NCBI GenBank assembly: GCA_023213315.1
Contig: JAKCPI010014213.1
Span: 310,001 to 374,000 of the forward strand
Direction: 5' to 3'
DNA: 64,000 bases
From: Euborellia annulipes
Taxonomy: Eukaryota; Arthropoda; Insecta; Dermaptera; Anisolabididae
Made by a program: the position numbers and the translations under genes. Under the pieces are notes generated by a model. It was not told where the DNA came from. It saw only the letters and a list, made by a program, of their open reading frames with translations, and did not search any database. Positions 51,841-59,993 of the stretch are shown here, piece after piece (positions within the stretch are counted from its first letter, which is position 1; each line of letters starts with the position of its first letter).

Positions 51841-52542
51841 TTAAGCAGCTTGGATTGCTTCCCCACAAAGAGAAACAGTTTCTTGTTTACGTTGGTGTAA
51901 GTACCAGAACTGCTCTGCAATGGTTTCGGGATGTACTGTGTAGGTCTTATCTTGTGCGCCAGATGTCCCATCAACAAAACCATTCACAATCACTTGGCTC
52001 ACGTAAACATTTGAGTCAGCTAGACTATGAGCAAGTAAGTTGGTGGTTTTATATTGGGCGGCAGCAGTAATGGCTAATGATGAATATTCTTTAGCAACTA
52101 AATCTATTCCCACTGCATCGAACGCGAAAATTCCATTTGTCGATAAAATGCTGCCATGATTTTTTTCTAAATCATGTAGGCAAGCTTGTACCGTAGCAAT
52201 ATAGCTCGAAACGCGAATATGAAAGCTTTTGGTGAGCTCCAGTGGAGGGGTTTCTAATATGTTGCCTTCAATATCATGGAAAGCATTCCAATGAATATTT
52301 TTAATCTCTCCTAATTGATCTTTAATGCATTTAATAAGATTTGGTATGTTTTCAAGAACTGCTAAATCACATGTAAAAGCGTAAGCTTCAATACCATGTG
52401 TTTTAAGCTCTAAAATGGCCTTTTCGAGTTTTTCGGCATTTCGTGCCACTAACCCGATTTTATAGCCTTCTTTACCAAATTTATGTGCTACGGCTTTGGA
52501 AATACCTGTTCCATAACCAAAGATTATAATATTGTTGTTCAT
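51841..52542 (-). CDS. short-chain dehydrogenase/reductase
   Basis: 233 residues, intact. N-terminal IIIFGYGTGISKAVAHKFGKEGYKIGLVARN is an NAD(P)-binding Rossmann motif with G-x-G-x-G-I variation (GYGTGIS), and Arg 33 of ARN suggests NADPH. The usual catalytic Y-x3-K is not obvious: the region after STNGIFAFDA reads AKEYSSLAITAAAQYKTTNLLAHSL, with a Tyr but not in the normal spacing. So it may be an atypical or inactive SDR. It is divergent from tetR with a shared operator and is probably controlled by that regulator. Confidence 0.78.
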   Translation of the reverse strand: MNNNIIIFGYGTGISKAVAHKFGKEGYKIGLVARNAEKLEKAILELKTHGIEAYAFTCDLAVLENIPNLIKCIKDQLGEIKNIHWNAFHDIEGNILETPPLELTKSFHIRVSSYIATVQACLHDLEKNHGSILSTNGIFAFDAVGIDLVAKEYSSLAITAAAQYKTTNLLAHSLADSNVYVSQVIVNGFVDGTSGAQDKTYTVHPETIAEQFWYLHQRKQETVSLCGEAIQAA

Positions 52543-52766
52543 TATAAAGTTCCAAAAACCAATTATTTGGTTAGAAATAGTTTATAATATGTTTTTATAA
52601 TGTATTCAAGCGAAAAAGTTAGCTATAAAAAATAATACTGAAAGAGCAAAACAAAAAAGCTTAAAAGCAGTAATGAGTAAGTGGGGTTTGAATGATCCAG
52701 ATGAGACAACGATTGACGAAATAATTTTTTAATTTGACTTATTTATCTTCATACCATAAATTAATT

Positions 52767-52780
52767 GGAACGATCGTTTC
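52767..52780. promoter_or_regulatory. TetR-type operator between the SDR and tetR genes
   Basis: GGAACGATCGTTTC is a palindrome with one mismatch (perfect core AACGATCGTT). A related GGAATGATTGTTCC lies upstream of the MFS gene at 53442. A TTGACT at 52734-52739 could be the -35 of a tetR promoter that the site would block. Inferred target of the TetR protein. Confidence 0.65.
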
Positions 52781-52794
52781 TGTTAAGCCTACTT

Positions 52795-53379
52795 ATGCGC
52801 ACAAAAGAATTTGAAACTGATGAAATTGCCGATGCAGCCATGCATGTTTTTTGGCGCCATGGATATGCAGCGACTTCAGTTCAAGACTTAGTTGAAGGTA
52901 CGGGATTATCTCGAAGTAGTCTTTATAGTACCTTTCAAAGTAAACAAGGGCTGTATCAAAAAGCATTACAACGCTATGAACTTTTAACTACACTTAACAA
53001 TGTGAAGTTGCTGTCTGGTACAGGCTCTCCGAAAGAACTTATTCGGCAATTACTGATTAATGTGGTTGAAGATGAGCTACATGATACAGAACACAAAGGC
53101 TGTCTGGTCGCAAATGCTTGTTTAGAGTTGGTTGGTCATGATGAAAATGTCACCCAATTCGTTGTAAATAATCTACAGAAACTACAGCATGCTTTAGAGA
53201 ATTTATTAATTAAAGCTCAACAATCTGGCGAAATTGCTTCTACCCAAAACCCACGTGCATTAGCAAGTTTCTTTCCAAATACCATGCAAGGTTTACGTGT
53301 TTTAGGCAAAGGCAGCCCGCTTAAACAAAGAAAGCAATGCTTAATGGATGTGGTCGAGGTTGCTTTAAACGTTTTATAA
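52795..53379 (+). CDS. TetR-family transcriptional regulator
   Basis: 194 residues from ATG 52795 (MRTKEFETDEIADAAMHVFW). The upstream in-frame TTG 52765 lies inside the operator and is rejected. The helix-turn-helix is HGYAATSVQDLVEGTGLSRSSLYSTFQSKQGLY, with the family's terminal K-x-L-Y. The C-terminal part (KGCLVANACLELVGHDENV) matches the TetR_C group of the AcrR/NemR-like regulators, with a Cys pair candidate for electrophile sensing. It flanks an SDR and an MFS exporter and probably represses both. Confidence 0.88.
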   Translation: MRTKEFETDEIADAAMHVFWRHGYAATSVQDLVEGTGLSRSSLYSTFQSKQGLYQKALQRYELLTTLNNVKLLSGTGSPKELIRQLLINVVEDELHDTEHKGCLVANACLELVGHDENVTQFVVNNLQKLQHALENLLIKAQQSGEIASTQNPRALASFFPNTMQGLRVLGKGSPLKQRKQCLMDVVEVALNVL

Positions 53380-53389
53380 AACTCATTTA

Positions 53390-53424
53390 AACCTTAACTA
53401 TTGTTGAGCTGGATAGTTAAGGTT
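53390..53424 (+). terminator. terminator of tetR
   Basis: AACCTTAACTAT (53390-53401) pairs perfectly with ATAGTTAAGGTT (53413-53424) and is followed by TTTATT. A strong intrinsic terminator 10 bases after the tetR stop, so the MFS gene needs its own promoter. Confidence 0.88.
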
Positions 53425-53441
53425 TTTATTTAACTTAAATT

Positions 53442-53455
53442 GGAATGATTGTTCC
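53442..53455. promoter_or_regulatory. second TetR-type operator, upstream of the MFS gene
   Basis: GGAATGATTGTTCC is a palindrome (GGAA-N6-TTCC) that matches the site at 52767 in 11 of 14 positions. It lies 33 bases before the short leader ORF, where a promoter for the exporter is expected. Confidence 0.62.
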
Positions 53456-53487
53456 TGAATAATATTTTTAGTACACATGGAGAACAA

Positions 53488-53580
53488 ATGTCTTCCTATC
53501 CTAACGTTATAAAACAAGCGTATAGCTATGCAGAGCATGGTAAGTCCGCTGCAGAAGAATTTGAGAGTAAACCCTTATGA
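53488..53580 (+). CDS. 30-residue upstream ORF or truncated oxidoreductase start
   Basis: ATG 53488 with AGGAGAAC-like GGAGAACA just before it encodes MSSYPNVIKQAYSYAEHGKS and ten more residues, ending in a TGA that overlaps the MFS ATG (ATGA). This arrangement would couple translation. It may be a leader peptide, or the N-terminal scrap of a dehydrogenase that once stood in front of the exporter. There is no family evidence. Confidence 0.4.
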   Translation: MSSYPNVIKQAYSYAEHGKSAAEEFESKPL

Positions 53581-54776
53581 ATATTAAGAGTGATGAAACA
53601 TCTCATCAGTTAAGTGAAGAGTTCTCTGCTCAATTACCGATTTGGAAACTGTTGGCTTTTACAGTTGCAGGTTTTCTAACTATTATGACAGAAACCATGC
53701 CAGCAGGGCTTTTGCCCCAAATCAGCCAAGGGCTAAATATTTCAGAGGCATACGCAGGGCAGCTTATAGCAGTGTATGCCTTGGGCTCAGTTTTAGCGGC
53801 AATACCTCTCATTAGTCTTACCCGTAGTTGGAATCGGAGACCCTTGTTACTCAGTGCTATTGCAGGTTTACTTTTATTTAATGCGATTACTGCCTTATCA
53901 AATGATTATATTTGGACTTTGATTGCTCGTTTCATTGCAGGTATGGCGGCGGGCGTTATTTGGGGGCTTTTAGCGGGTTATGTAAGACGCATGGTCTCTG
54001 CATCTTATCAAGGCCGAGCTTTAGCAATTGCTGGGGTTGGACAACCCATTGCTTTGTCGATAGGTGTTCCTTTGGGCGCATGGTTGGGAACGCTGTTTGA
54101 GTGGCGTGGCGTATTTTGGATCATGTCTTTACTGGCTTTGATTTTATTTGTCTGGATTCGTTTTGGTATTCCTGATTTTGCGGGACAGTCAGCACAAAAA
54201 AGGTTGCCCATTTTAAAAGTTCTTTTGATGCCCGGCATTAGAGCTGTTTTAGCAGTCGTATTCCTTTGGATATTAGCCCATAGCATTCTTTATACTTATA
54301 TTTCGCCTTTCTTGGCTTCGACAGGGCAGGCATACAAAGTCGAGACGATACTTTTTGTATTCGGTATTTCTTCAATTGTAGGTATCTTGATTACAGGTAT
54401 GTTTATCGATCGATCATTAAGAAAAATAACGCTTTTGAGCTTATTTGTATTTGCTATCGCAACAATACTGTTAGGTGCTTACAGCTCTTCGAGTTTTGTA
54501 GTTATAACTGGCGTTGTGCTGTGGGGAGTAACTTTTGGCGGCGCTCCAACATTATTACAGACTGCTTTAGCAAGTACAGCCGGTCATGAAGCAGATGTCG
54601 CACAGTCGATGTTAGTCACTATGTTTAACCTTGCTATCGCATTCGGTGGAATGGTTGGCGGTGGATTACTTGAAAGCTTTGGTGCAGCTTCTTTTCCATG
54701 GATTATGCTGGTTTTTGCTCTCATCGCGTTATGCACCGTTTACAATGCTCGTAAGCATGGTTTTATCTCTTCATAA
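53577..54776 (+). CDS. MFS transporter, DHA1 family (NepI/sugar-efflux-like)
   Basis: 399 residues, intact, twelve helices. Typical DHA1 features: TETMPAGLLPQISQGLNISEAYAGQLIAVYALGSVLAAIPL (helix 1-2 loop with the family Asp replaced by the sugar/nucleoside-efflux pattern), SRPLLL-type RSWNRRPLLLSAIAG motif A and ARFIAGMAAGVIWGLLAGY motif B. Likely exports drugs, nucleosides or sugars in exchange for protons. Expected to be induced when the TetR protein releases the operator at 53442. Confidence 0.87.
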   Translation: MNIKSDETSHQLSEEFSAQLPIWKLLAFTVAGFLTIMTETMPAGLLPQISQGLNISEAYAGQLIAVYALGSVLAAIPLISLTRSWNRRPLLLSAIAGLLLFNAITALSNDYIWTLIARFIAGMAAGVIWGLLAGYVRRMVSASYQGRALAIAGVGQPIALSIGVPLGAWLGTLFEWRGVFWIMSLLALILFVWIRFGIPDFAGQSAQKRLPILKVLLMPGIRAVLAVVFLWILAHSILYTYISPFLASTGQAYKVETILFVFGISSIVGILITGMFIDRSLRKITLLSLFVFAIATILLGAYSSSSFVVITGVVLWGVTFGGAPTLLQTALASTAGHEADVAQSMLVTMFNLAIAFGGMVGGGLLESFGAASFPWIMLVFALIALCTVYNARKHGFISS

Positions 54777-54784
54777 AAATTTTG

Positions 54785-54810
54785 CCCTTCATGACTGAAG
54801 AAATGAAGGG
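54785..54810 (+). terminator. terminator of the MFS gene
   Basis: CCCTTCAT (54785-54792) and ATGAAGGG (54803-54810) form an 8 bp stem, followed by TGATTTAATTTTT. The T tract is delayed, so efficiency may be moderate. Confidence 0.65.
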
Positions 54811-54984
54811 TGATTTAATTTTTATATTTTGATGCAATGTTGCTAAAAATGGTTAATGGCTTGGTAAAATAAACCGTAAAATACAAATAAAGTGGAATTT
54901 AAATTTAACTAATTATGGTGAAATGGGAATAAATTCTTTTTAATTTACTTAATGGCGTAAAAATTTCCAAAAATAATGAAAATT

Positions 54985-55206
54985 AGCTGTTCTTAGAAAA
55001 ACAATCCCGCAGGGTGCTGGCTAAACTATATCTCAAGGGTGTGATAGGGATCGAAAAGAGTAGCATGCACCAAAACGTATAACATTAGTGTGTACTCACC
55101 CAAAAGGTCTCGATTCGGCTTAGGACGCTATAAATCAAAAGTTTATAGGCACAAGGTTATAACTTACAAAGTTATGATTGTTGAGGTAAACCATAGATGT
55201 TTTCCC
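54985..55206. other. unexplained conserved-looking noncoding block
   Basis: Within the 485-base gap, 54995-55140 is richer in GC than its surroundings and lacks any frame with start and length. It contains AATCCCGCAGGGTGCTGG, GGGATCGAAAAGAG and GGTCTCGATTCGGC; GATCGA and TCGATT stretches could pair (55050-55120). It may hold a small RNA gene or a decayed gene. The rest of the gap (54811-54984) is AT-rich without features. Confidence 0.35.
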
Positions 55207-55233
55207 TTGACACCCTAAAAAATTCGCTATAAT
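55207..55233 (+). promoter_or_regulatory. promoter of the DUF2867 gene
   Basis: TTGACA (55207-55212) and TATAAT (55228-55233) are both consensus, with a short 15-base spacer. The ATG at 55262 is 28 bases downstream, giving a short leader. Confidence 0.7.
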
Positions 55234-55261
55234 AAAAAAATACTTTATAAGAATATAATTT

Positions 55262-55765
55262 ATGAATAGGCCTTATCTTTCCGCTTTACCAAGTGATAGC
55301 CAAATCTCTTCTCAATTGAACAATGCTTATTTTCATGATTCTTGGAGCATTGTGCTTGGTCAACCCGACCTTAATGTATTTCAACAGCTCATTAAATTGT
55401 TCCATCACACTCCGCAGTGGATAGAGTGGAGCATGAATGTGCGTAATAAAATTACGTCCAAGATTGGACTTAAAGATTTAGGAAGTTTTAAACAAATTGA
55501 TCCCCATAAATTAGAAAGTGAATATGTAGCAGGGGATCGAATTGGAATTTTTACCTTGTTACAGCGTACTGAAAATGAGTTAGTGATTGGAGATGATGAT
55601 AAACATTTAAATGTGACTTTATCTATTTATAAAAATGAAGAGACTCAAGTACTGACCGTGACCACAGTAGTGCATATTAAAAATTTACTTGGGCGGCTGT
55701 ACATGTTGCCTGTGATTCCTGCCCACCGAAAAATAGTACCAGCCACTTTACAGATATTGGGTTAG
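55262..55765 (+). CDS. DUF2867 domain protein
   Basis: 167 residues with no membrane segment or signal peptide. LPSDSQISSQLNNAYFHDSW, DRIGIFTLLQRTENELVIGDDD, DKHLNVTLSIYK and MLPVIPAHRKIVPATLQ are typical of the DUF2867 (START-like/polyketide-cyclase-like) group. The last conserved residue is followed by a short tail, so the length is plausible. The next gene begins 13 bases on in another frame. The biological role is unknown. Confidence 0.78.
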   Translation: MNRPYLSALPSDSQISSQLNNAYFHDSWSIVLGQPDLNVFQQLIKLFHHTPQWIEWSMNVRNKITSKIGLKDLGSFKQIDPHKLESEYVAGDRIGIFTLLQRTENELVIGDDDKHLNVTLSIYKNEETQVLTVTTVVHIKNLLGRLYMLPVIPAHRKIVPATLQILG

Positions 55766-55778
55766 AGCACTATTTTTA

Positions 55779-56093
55779 GTGGCTTGGATCATTTTAAATG
55801 CCGTAGTGATGGTGGTGCATCCTGTTGATCCTTATCCATTTATTTTGCTTAATTTGGTATTGTCCTGTTTAGCTGCAATTCAGGCACCTGTCATTATGAT
55901 GAGTCAAAATCGGCAAGAGGCGAAAGATCGTTTGCGCTCTCAACATGACTATCAAATTAATCTAAAAGCTGAGCTCGAGATTCGCCATTTACATGAAAAA
56001 ATGGATCATCTTTTATCGCATCAATGGGAAAGGCTTGCACATATTCAAGAAATTCAGCTCGATCTTTTATCTGAAATGAATAAAAAACGGTAA
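55779..56093 (+). CDS. DUF1003 membrane protein, N-terminally short
   Basis: 104 residues: two membrane helices (AWIILNAVVMVV, PFILLNLVLSCLAAIQAPVIMM) separated by a DPYPF turn, then a charged helix QEAKDRLRSQHDYQINLKAE and a coiled tail. This is the DUF1003 core. Usual members have 50 or more residues before it. The frame is open upstream only to a stop at 55734, so either the gene is truncated at its 5' end, or a break joins it to the DUF2867 gene, or it starts at GTG 55779 and relies on coupling. Confidence 0.68.
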   Translation: MAWIILNAVVMVVHPVDPYPFILLNLVLSCLAAIQAPVIMMSQNRQEAKDRLRSQHDYQINLKAELEIRHLHEKMDHLLSHQWERLAHIQEIQLDLLSEMNKKR

Positions 56094-56199
56094 AGTTTTT
56101 TGAGTTTCACGTGGAACACGGGGAGTTATAGAATATTTTGCGGTAAATCGGAAATTTCTTTATGATCTGCCGCCATGCTCCATTGCTGTTTCTACGACC

Positions 56200-56865
56200 A
56201 TGCCTTTAAACGACAACTTTGTTTATGCTCCACCACAAGACCCTCTTTCAATTTTATTTGAAGATGATGACCTGATTGTGGTTGATAAACCTGCGGGCCT
56301 ATTGTCGGTGATGGGTCGTTTACCTGAGCATCATGACAGCGCTTATTTACGGGTGTTAGAAAAATTCCCTTTAGCCAAAGTGACTCATCGTCTAGATATG
56401 GCAACATCAGGCTTACTCATGTTTGCCAAACATCGCGATGCAGAAGTTGCGGTGAGTAAAATGTTTCAGGCTAGAACGGTCAAAAAACACTATATTGCCT
56501 TGGTGCAAGGTCAAGTGAATCAAGAGGGTAGTGTCGAGGTTCCTCTCATTACCGATTGGGAAAATCGCCCAAGACAAATCGTGCATTTTGAATTAGGTAA
56601 ACATGCTAAAACCTTATTTCAACCTCTCGTCTATGATGTCCAAACAGATCAAAGTCGAGTATTGCTTGAACCAGTAACAGGGCGTTCACATCAGCTACGT
56701 GTACACATGATGCATATTGGACATCCGATTATGGGCGACAAGTTATATCATCCTGAACCTAAACGTTTTCACTTAAACCGGATGGCGTTACATGCCGCAT
56801 ATTTGGCTTTCCAGCATCCCTTAAATAGAACGGATGTGGTGATTGAATCGCAGGTGCCTTTTTAA
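56200..56865 (+). CDS. rluA: RluA-family RNA pseudouridine synthase
   Basis: 221 residues, intact. ILFEDDDLIVVDKPAGLLSV, then the catalytic motif HRLDMATSGLLMFAK (Asp at about residue 66) and RSHQLRVHMMHIGHPIMGD near 168 are the RluA signature. It lacks an N-terminal S4 domain, like E. coli RluA, which modifies 23S rRNA U746 and tRNA U32. The assignment to RluA itself, rather than a paralogue, rests on length and the missing S4 domain. Confidence 0.87.
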   Translation: MPLNDNFVYAPPQDPLSILFEDDDLIVVDKPAGLLSVMGRLPEHHDSAYLRVLEKFPLAKVTHRLDMATSGLLMFAKHRDAEVAVSKMFQARTVKKHYIALVQGQVNQEGSVEVPLITDWENRPRQIVHFELGKHAKTLFQPLVYDVQTDQSRVLLEPVTGRSHQLRVHMMHIGHPIMGDKLYHPEPKRFHLNRMALHAAYLAFQHPLNRTDVVIESQVPF

Positions 56866-56992
56866 AGTTTATATAATTAAAAAATTAATTTGATGCAATT
56901 GGGAACGGAATATATACCCAAACTGCAATAAAAGTCGGGTATTCTTAATGCCGAATAATATTAATACGGCAACAACAACAAGGGATCATATT

Positions 56993-57376
56993 ATGACTCG
57001 TGACTATGAACAATTTCCAGATGACGATAACGGTAATGTACTTTGGCAAATGGCTGAAGATGGGGATGATTTAACCGATCTACATGAAATTGAATTTTCT
57101 ATCGCCTTTCAAGATCAGAAAAATGCAGAGCAATGTGCGCTCTATTTACTTTATCAAGAACAAAAAGTTTCACTCTTTCAAGATGATTCTGTTGAGCCAA
57201 ATGAATGGGTGATTACGGTCTTTGTCAATATGGAACCAGAGTATTCAGATATTGTTGACTTGGAACAATGGTTTAGCAGCATCGCTGAAAAGTTTCAGGG
57301 CGAATATGATGGGTGGGGCTGCATGGCCTATGTCTTCGATGAGGATGAAGATGAAGAAGATGACCTGTTACAGTAA
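56993..57376 (+). CDS. rraB: RraB-family ribonuclease E inhibitor
   Basis: 127 residues. ATG 56993 is chosen because AAGGG is correctly spaced; an ATG 45 bases earlier lacks one. DDDNGNVLWQMAEDGDDLTDLHEIEF is the family start; WFSSIAEKFQGEYDGWGCMAYV and the acidic C-terminus (DEDEDEEDD) match RraB. It would bind RNase E and slow mRNA decay. The family name is solid; activity in this host is inferred. Confidence 0.83.
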   Translation: MTRDYEQFPDDDNGNVLWQMAEDGDDLTDLHEIEFSIAFQDQKNAEQCALYLLYQEQKVSLFQDDSVEPNEWVITVFVNMEPEYSDIVDLEQWFSSIAEKFQGEYDGWGCMAYVFDEDEDEEDDLLQ

Positions 57377-57404
57377 GGTCTAAAATAATGGGTAGGAGAT
57401 AATC

Positions 57405-57782
57405 ATGAACTTATCTCAAAAACAAATTGCCGTACGGTTTTTAGAGCTTGCCGCAGCTGGCGAAGTCGATGAAGCCTATAGCAATTACACCGCGTCTAAC
57501 TTCAAGCATCACAACCCTTATTATGCGGGCGATGTAACTTCTTTGAAGGAAGGAATGCGTGAAAGTGCAATTGAAACGCCAAACAAAGTCTTTGATGTTC
57601 AACATGTGATTGAAGATGGCGATTTAGTTGCTGTGCATTCTAAACTGGAAATGCAAATGAATGGGTTAACCACCTTGGCAGTGGTTCATATTTGTCGTTT
57701 CGAAAATGGAAAAATTGCTGAGTTTTGGGATATTGGACAAATACAACCCGACCCGCTCATCAATGAAAATGGTATGTTTTAA
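57405..57782 (+). CDS. SnoaL/NTF2-like ester cyclase family protein
   Basis: 125 residues, intact: AVRFLELAAAGEVDEAYSNY, FKHHNPYYAGDV and HICRFENGKIAEFWDIGQIQ give the alpha+beta barrel of SnoaL-like proteins, with the His-Asn-Pro and Glu-x-Trp-Asp motifs of the polyketide-cyclase subgroup. Preceded by TAGGAG at 57391. The substrate is unknown. Ends in a strong terminator. Confidence 0.83.
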   Translation: MNLSQKQIAVRFLELAAAGEVDEAYSNYTASNFKHHNPYYAGDVTSLKEGMRESAIETPNKVFDVQHVIEDGDLVAVHSKLEMQMNGLTTLAVVHICRFENGKIAEFWDIGQIQPDPLINENGMF

Positions 57783-57784
57783 TG

Positions 57785-57811
57785 AAAAGCCCGAAAATGA
57801 TTCGGGCTTTT
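57785..57811. terminator. terminator shared by the SnoaL-like and TonB-receptor genes
   Basis: AAAAGCCCGA (57785-57794) pairs with TCGGGCTTTT (57802-57811), followed by TTATTTT. It lies between convergent genes and works in both directions. Confidence 0.9.
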
Positions 57812-57827
57812 TTATTTTATGAATAAA

Positions 57828-59919
57828 TTAAAATTTCCACTGTGCCGAAATTGAGGCGTTCAGTGGGTCGCCGGGTTGAATCCATAAATCGCTATAGCTT
57901 GAGACATAGTAGGTTTTATCAAACAAGTTATTTACATTCAGCTGATAGCGTAAGCGGTCAGATGGGGCATAGTAGCCATTTAAATTCACCAGCGTATAAC
58001 TCGGTAAGTTAAATCCATTATCAATGTTATGACCACTACGTTCACCCACATAGGTAAGGTTAGCACCTACCCCCGCTTTTCTTGTGCTGTCTTGTAGAAA
58101 CTCATAATTGGTGCTGATTGAACCTTGGTGTTTTGGCACATTGCTCAGACGTGCACCTTTTGCTAGGTCTTGGTCTTTTTCAATTTGAGCATCGGTATAA
58201 CTATAATTGGCATTGACGAGCCATCGGTCATTGATCTGGCTATTTAAGTCAAATTCAATCCCTTTACTGCTAACTTCACCAGCGGCTGTTTGGAATGCAT
58301 TGTCGATTGGATCTGTTGTCAGCACATTTTGTTTTTTCATTTTAAACAGAGCAAGGCTGAGTACACTTTGGTTGTTAATTTTATATTTTGTGCCGACCTC
58401 ATAGCTTTCACCTTTTTCAGGGGCAAAGGTTTGACCATTTCGGTTCATACCACTATTCATCGCAAATGAGCGACCATAGTTCGTATAAAAAGCCCATTGG
58501 TCAGAAGCTTTAAAATTTACTCCGAAACGTGGACTATTTTGATGAAGGGTCTGGTTGCTTTCGGTCTGAGTCAGGTGATTTTTAAAGTCTTGTTCGACCT
58601 GATCAAAACGGTTGCCGAATAGCACACTCCACTGATCATTAAAAAAGATCTGGTCTTGTACATTAAGGGCAAAGTAACGTTGCTGTTCTTTGGTGTTGGT
58701 GAACGGTGCTAAATCTGGTAAATATTTTCCATATTCAGGTTGGTAAATATCAATTGTGTTTGGCATGCCTGAGCTGTGGTTACGACGCAGTTGATATTGT
58801 TGATAGTCGAGTTGACCAAGTTCAGTTGAAACTAAAATTTCATGTCGAGCCCAAGATGTATCAATTTTGCCAAGTAATTCTGTCTGAGCCAGCACATCTT
58901 CACTTTGATAATCACGATAGCGGCGTTGGCGCTCTAAAGTACGACCATCGGCTTGTATGCGTCGTGGTTCGGTCGAAAAGCCGATCATTTGAGCATCTTT
59001 ATAACTGACAGCACTATTCAGTTTCCAGTCAGGGTTAAATTCATGACTAAGACGTAACTGGTAAAAGTAATCTTTTACTTTCATATCGCCGTCATCAGGT
59101 TCACCCGTAAATGTTTTTCGGGTCCATCACAAACTGGTGATTAACCGTGCTTACCCCACGGTCAAAGGTTCCTTTGTGCTGAGTAAATTCACTATCAAAG
59201 TCGAGTTGAGTCTGGTCTGACATTTTCCATGTGAGCTGCGGCGAAAAGAACCAGCGTTCACTGCTAACATGATCACGGAAGCTTTGATTATCTTCATGAG
59301 CAACTGCTAAACGATAGGCCAATTCATCGTTAATAGGTGCAGTGTGTTCCAGACTCATTCGATATTGTTCTTGGCTATTGGCGCGTAAGTTAATTTCACT
59401 TCCGCTTTCCCACTGTGGTTTTTTACTATTTAGATTGAGCAAACCACCTGTTTCTCCACGTCCGTAGAGGGCAGCCATTGGTCCTTTTAAAAATTCTAAA
59501 GAGTCAATATTTACGATGTCTTTGGGAGCATTAACACCTCGGTTTACACTCAAACCGTTTCGAATCATGGTAGCCCCTAAATTTGGATCACCACTAAAAC
59601 CTCGGAAAGAGTAATTATCCCAAAAACCGCCGCCATAATTGTTTTGATGAAAAACCCCACTGACTAAGGTTAATGCATCATCAATGCGCTGAACGTCTTG
59701 TTGTTCCATCACCTGCTTAGAAACAAAAGCACGATTAAAAGGAACATCCAAAACATCGTGGGAAAATTTAGTCGCTGAACTATTTTGACTTACATCTTCT
59801 TGGGTGGTTTCAGCCTGAACGCGTATGGTTGCCAGTACCGTTGACGTTTCTTCTCCCCAACTGAGTGTCGATATAAACGATAGACCTAAGGAAGACAACA
59901 AACCTAATTTGTGTTGCAT
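57828..59919 (-). CDS. TonB-dependent receptor, siderophore type (frameshifted)
   Basis: Outer-membrane beta-barrel importer. MQHKLGLLSSLGLSFISTLS is a signal peptide. A plug domain with VPFNRAFVSKQVMEQQDVQR, YSFRGFSGDPNLGATMIRNG and GPMAALYGRGETGGLLNL follows. The barrel ends with the outer-membrane insertion signature (ISAQWKF, terminal Phe). One extra base near 59105 (AAAAA on the coding strand) splits it at about residue 268. About 696 residues, matching FhuA/FpvA-like siderophore receptors. There is no TonB box visible with certainty (ATIRVQAE is the best candidate). It is divergent from the DUF1624 gene with a regulatory palindrome between. Confidence 0.9.
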
Positions 59920-59951
59920 AAATGAGCAGCCATGAAAGACAAAAGGAATTA

Positions 59952-59975
59952 AATGTAATAGTATAACGTTACATT
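59952..59975. promoter_or_regulatory. Zur- or Fur-like palindrome upstream of the TonB receptor
   Basis: AATGTAA (59952-59958) and TTACATT (59969-59975) are a perfect inverted repeat. Inside, GTAATAGTATAAC (59955-59967) matches the Zur core GTTATA-N-TATAAC with one mismatch. An overlapping stretch to 59990 (CATTATTTTATTGATTATC) matches the 19-base Fur consensus at about 13 positions. So metal-dependent repression is likely, but the metal is uncertain. Confidence 0.5.
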
Positions 59976-59993
59976 ATTTTATTGATTATCGCT

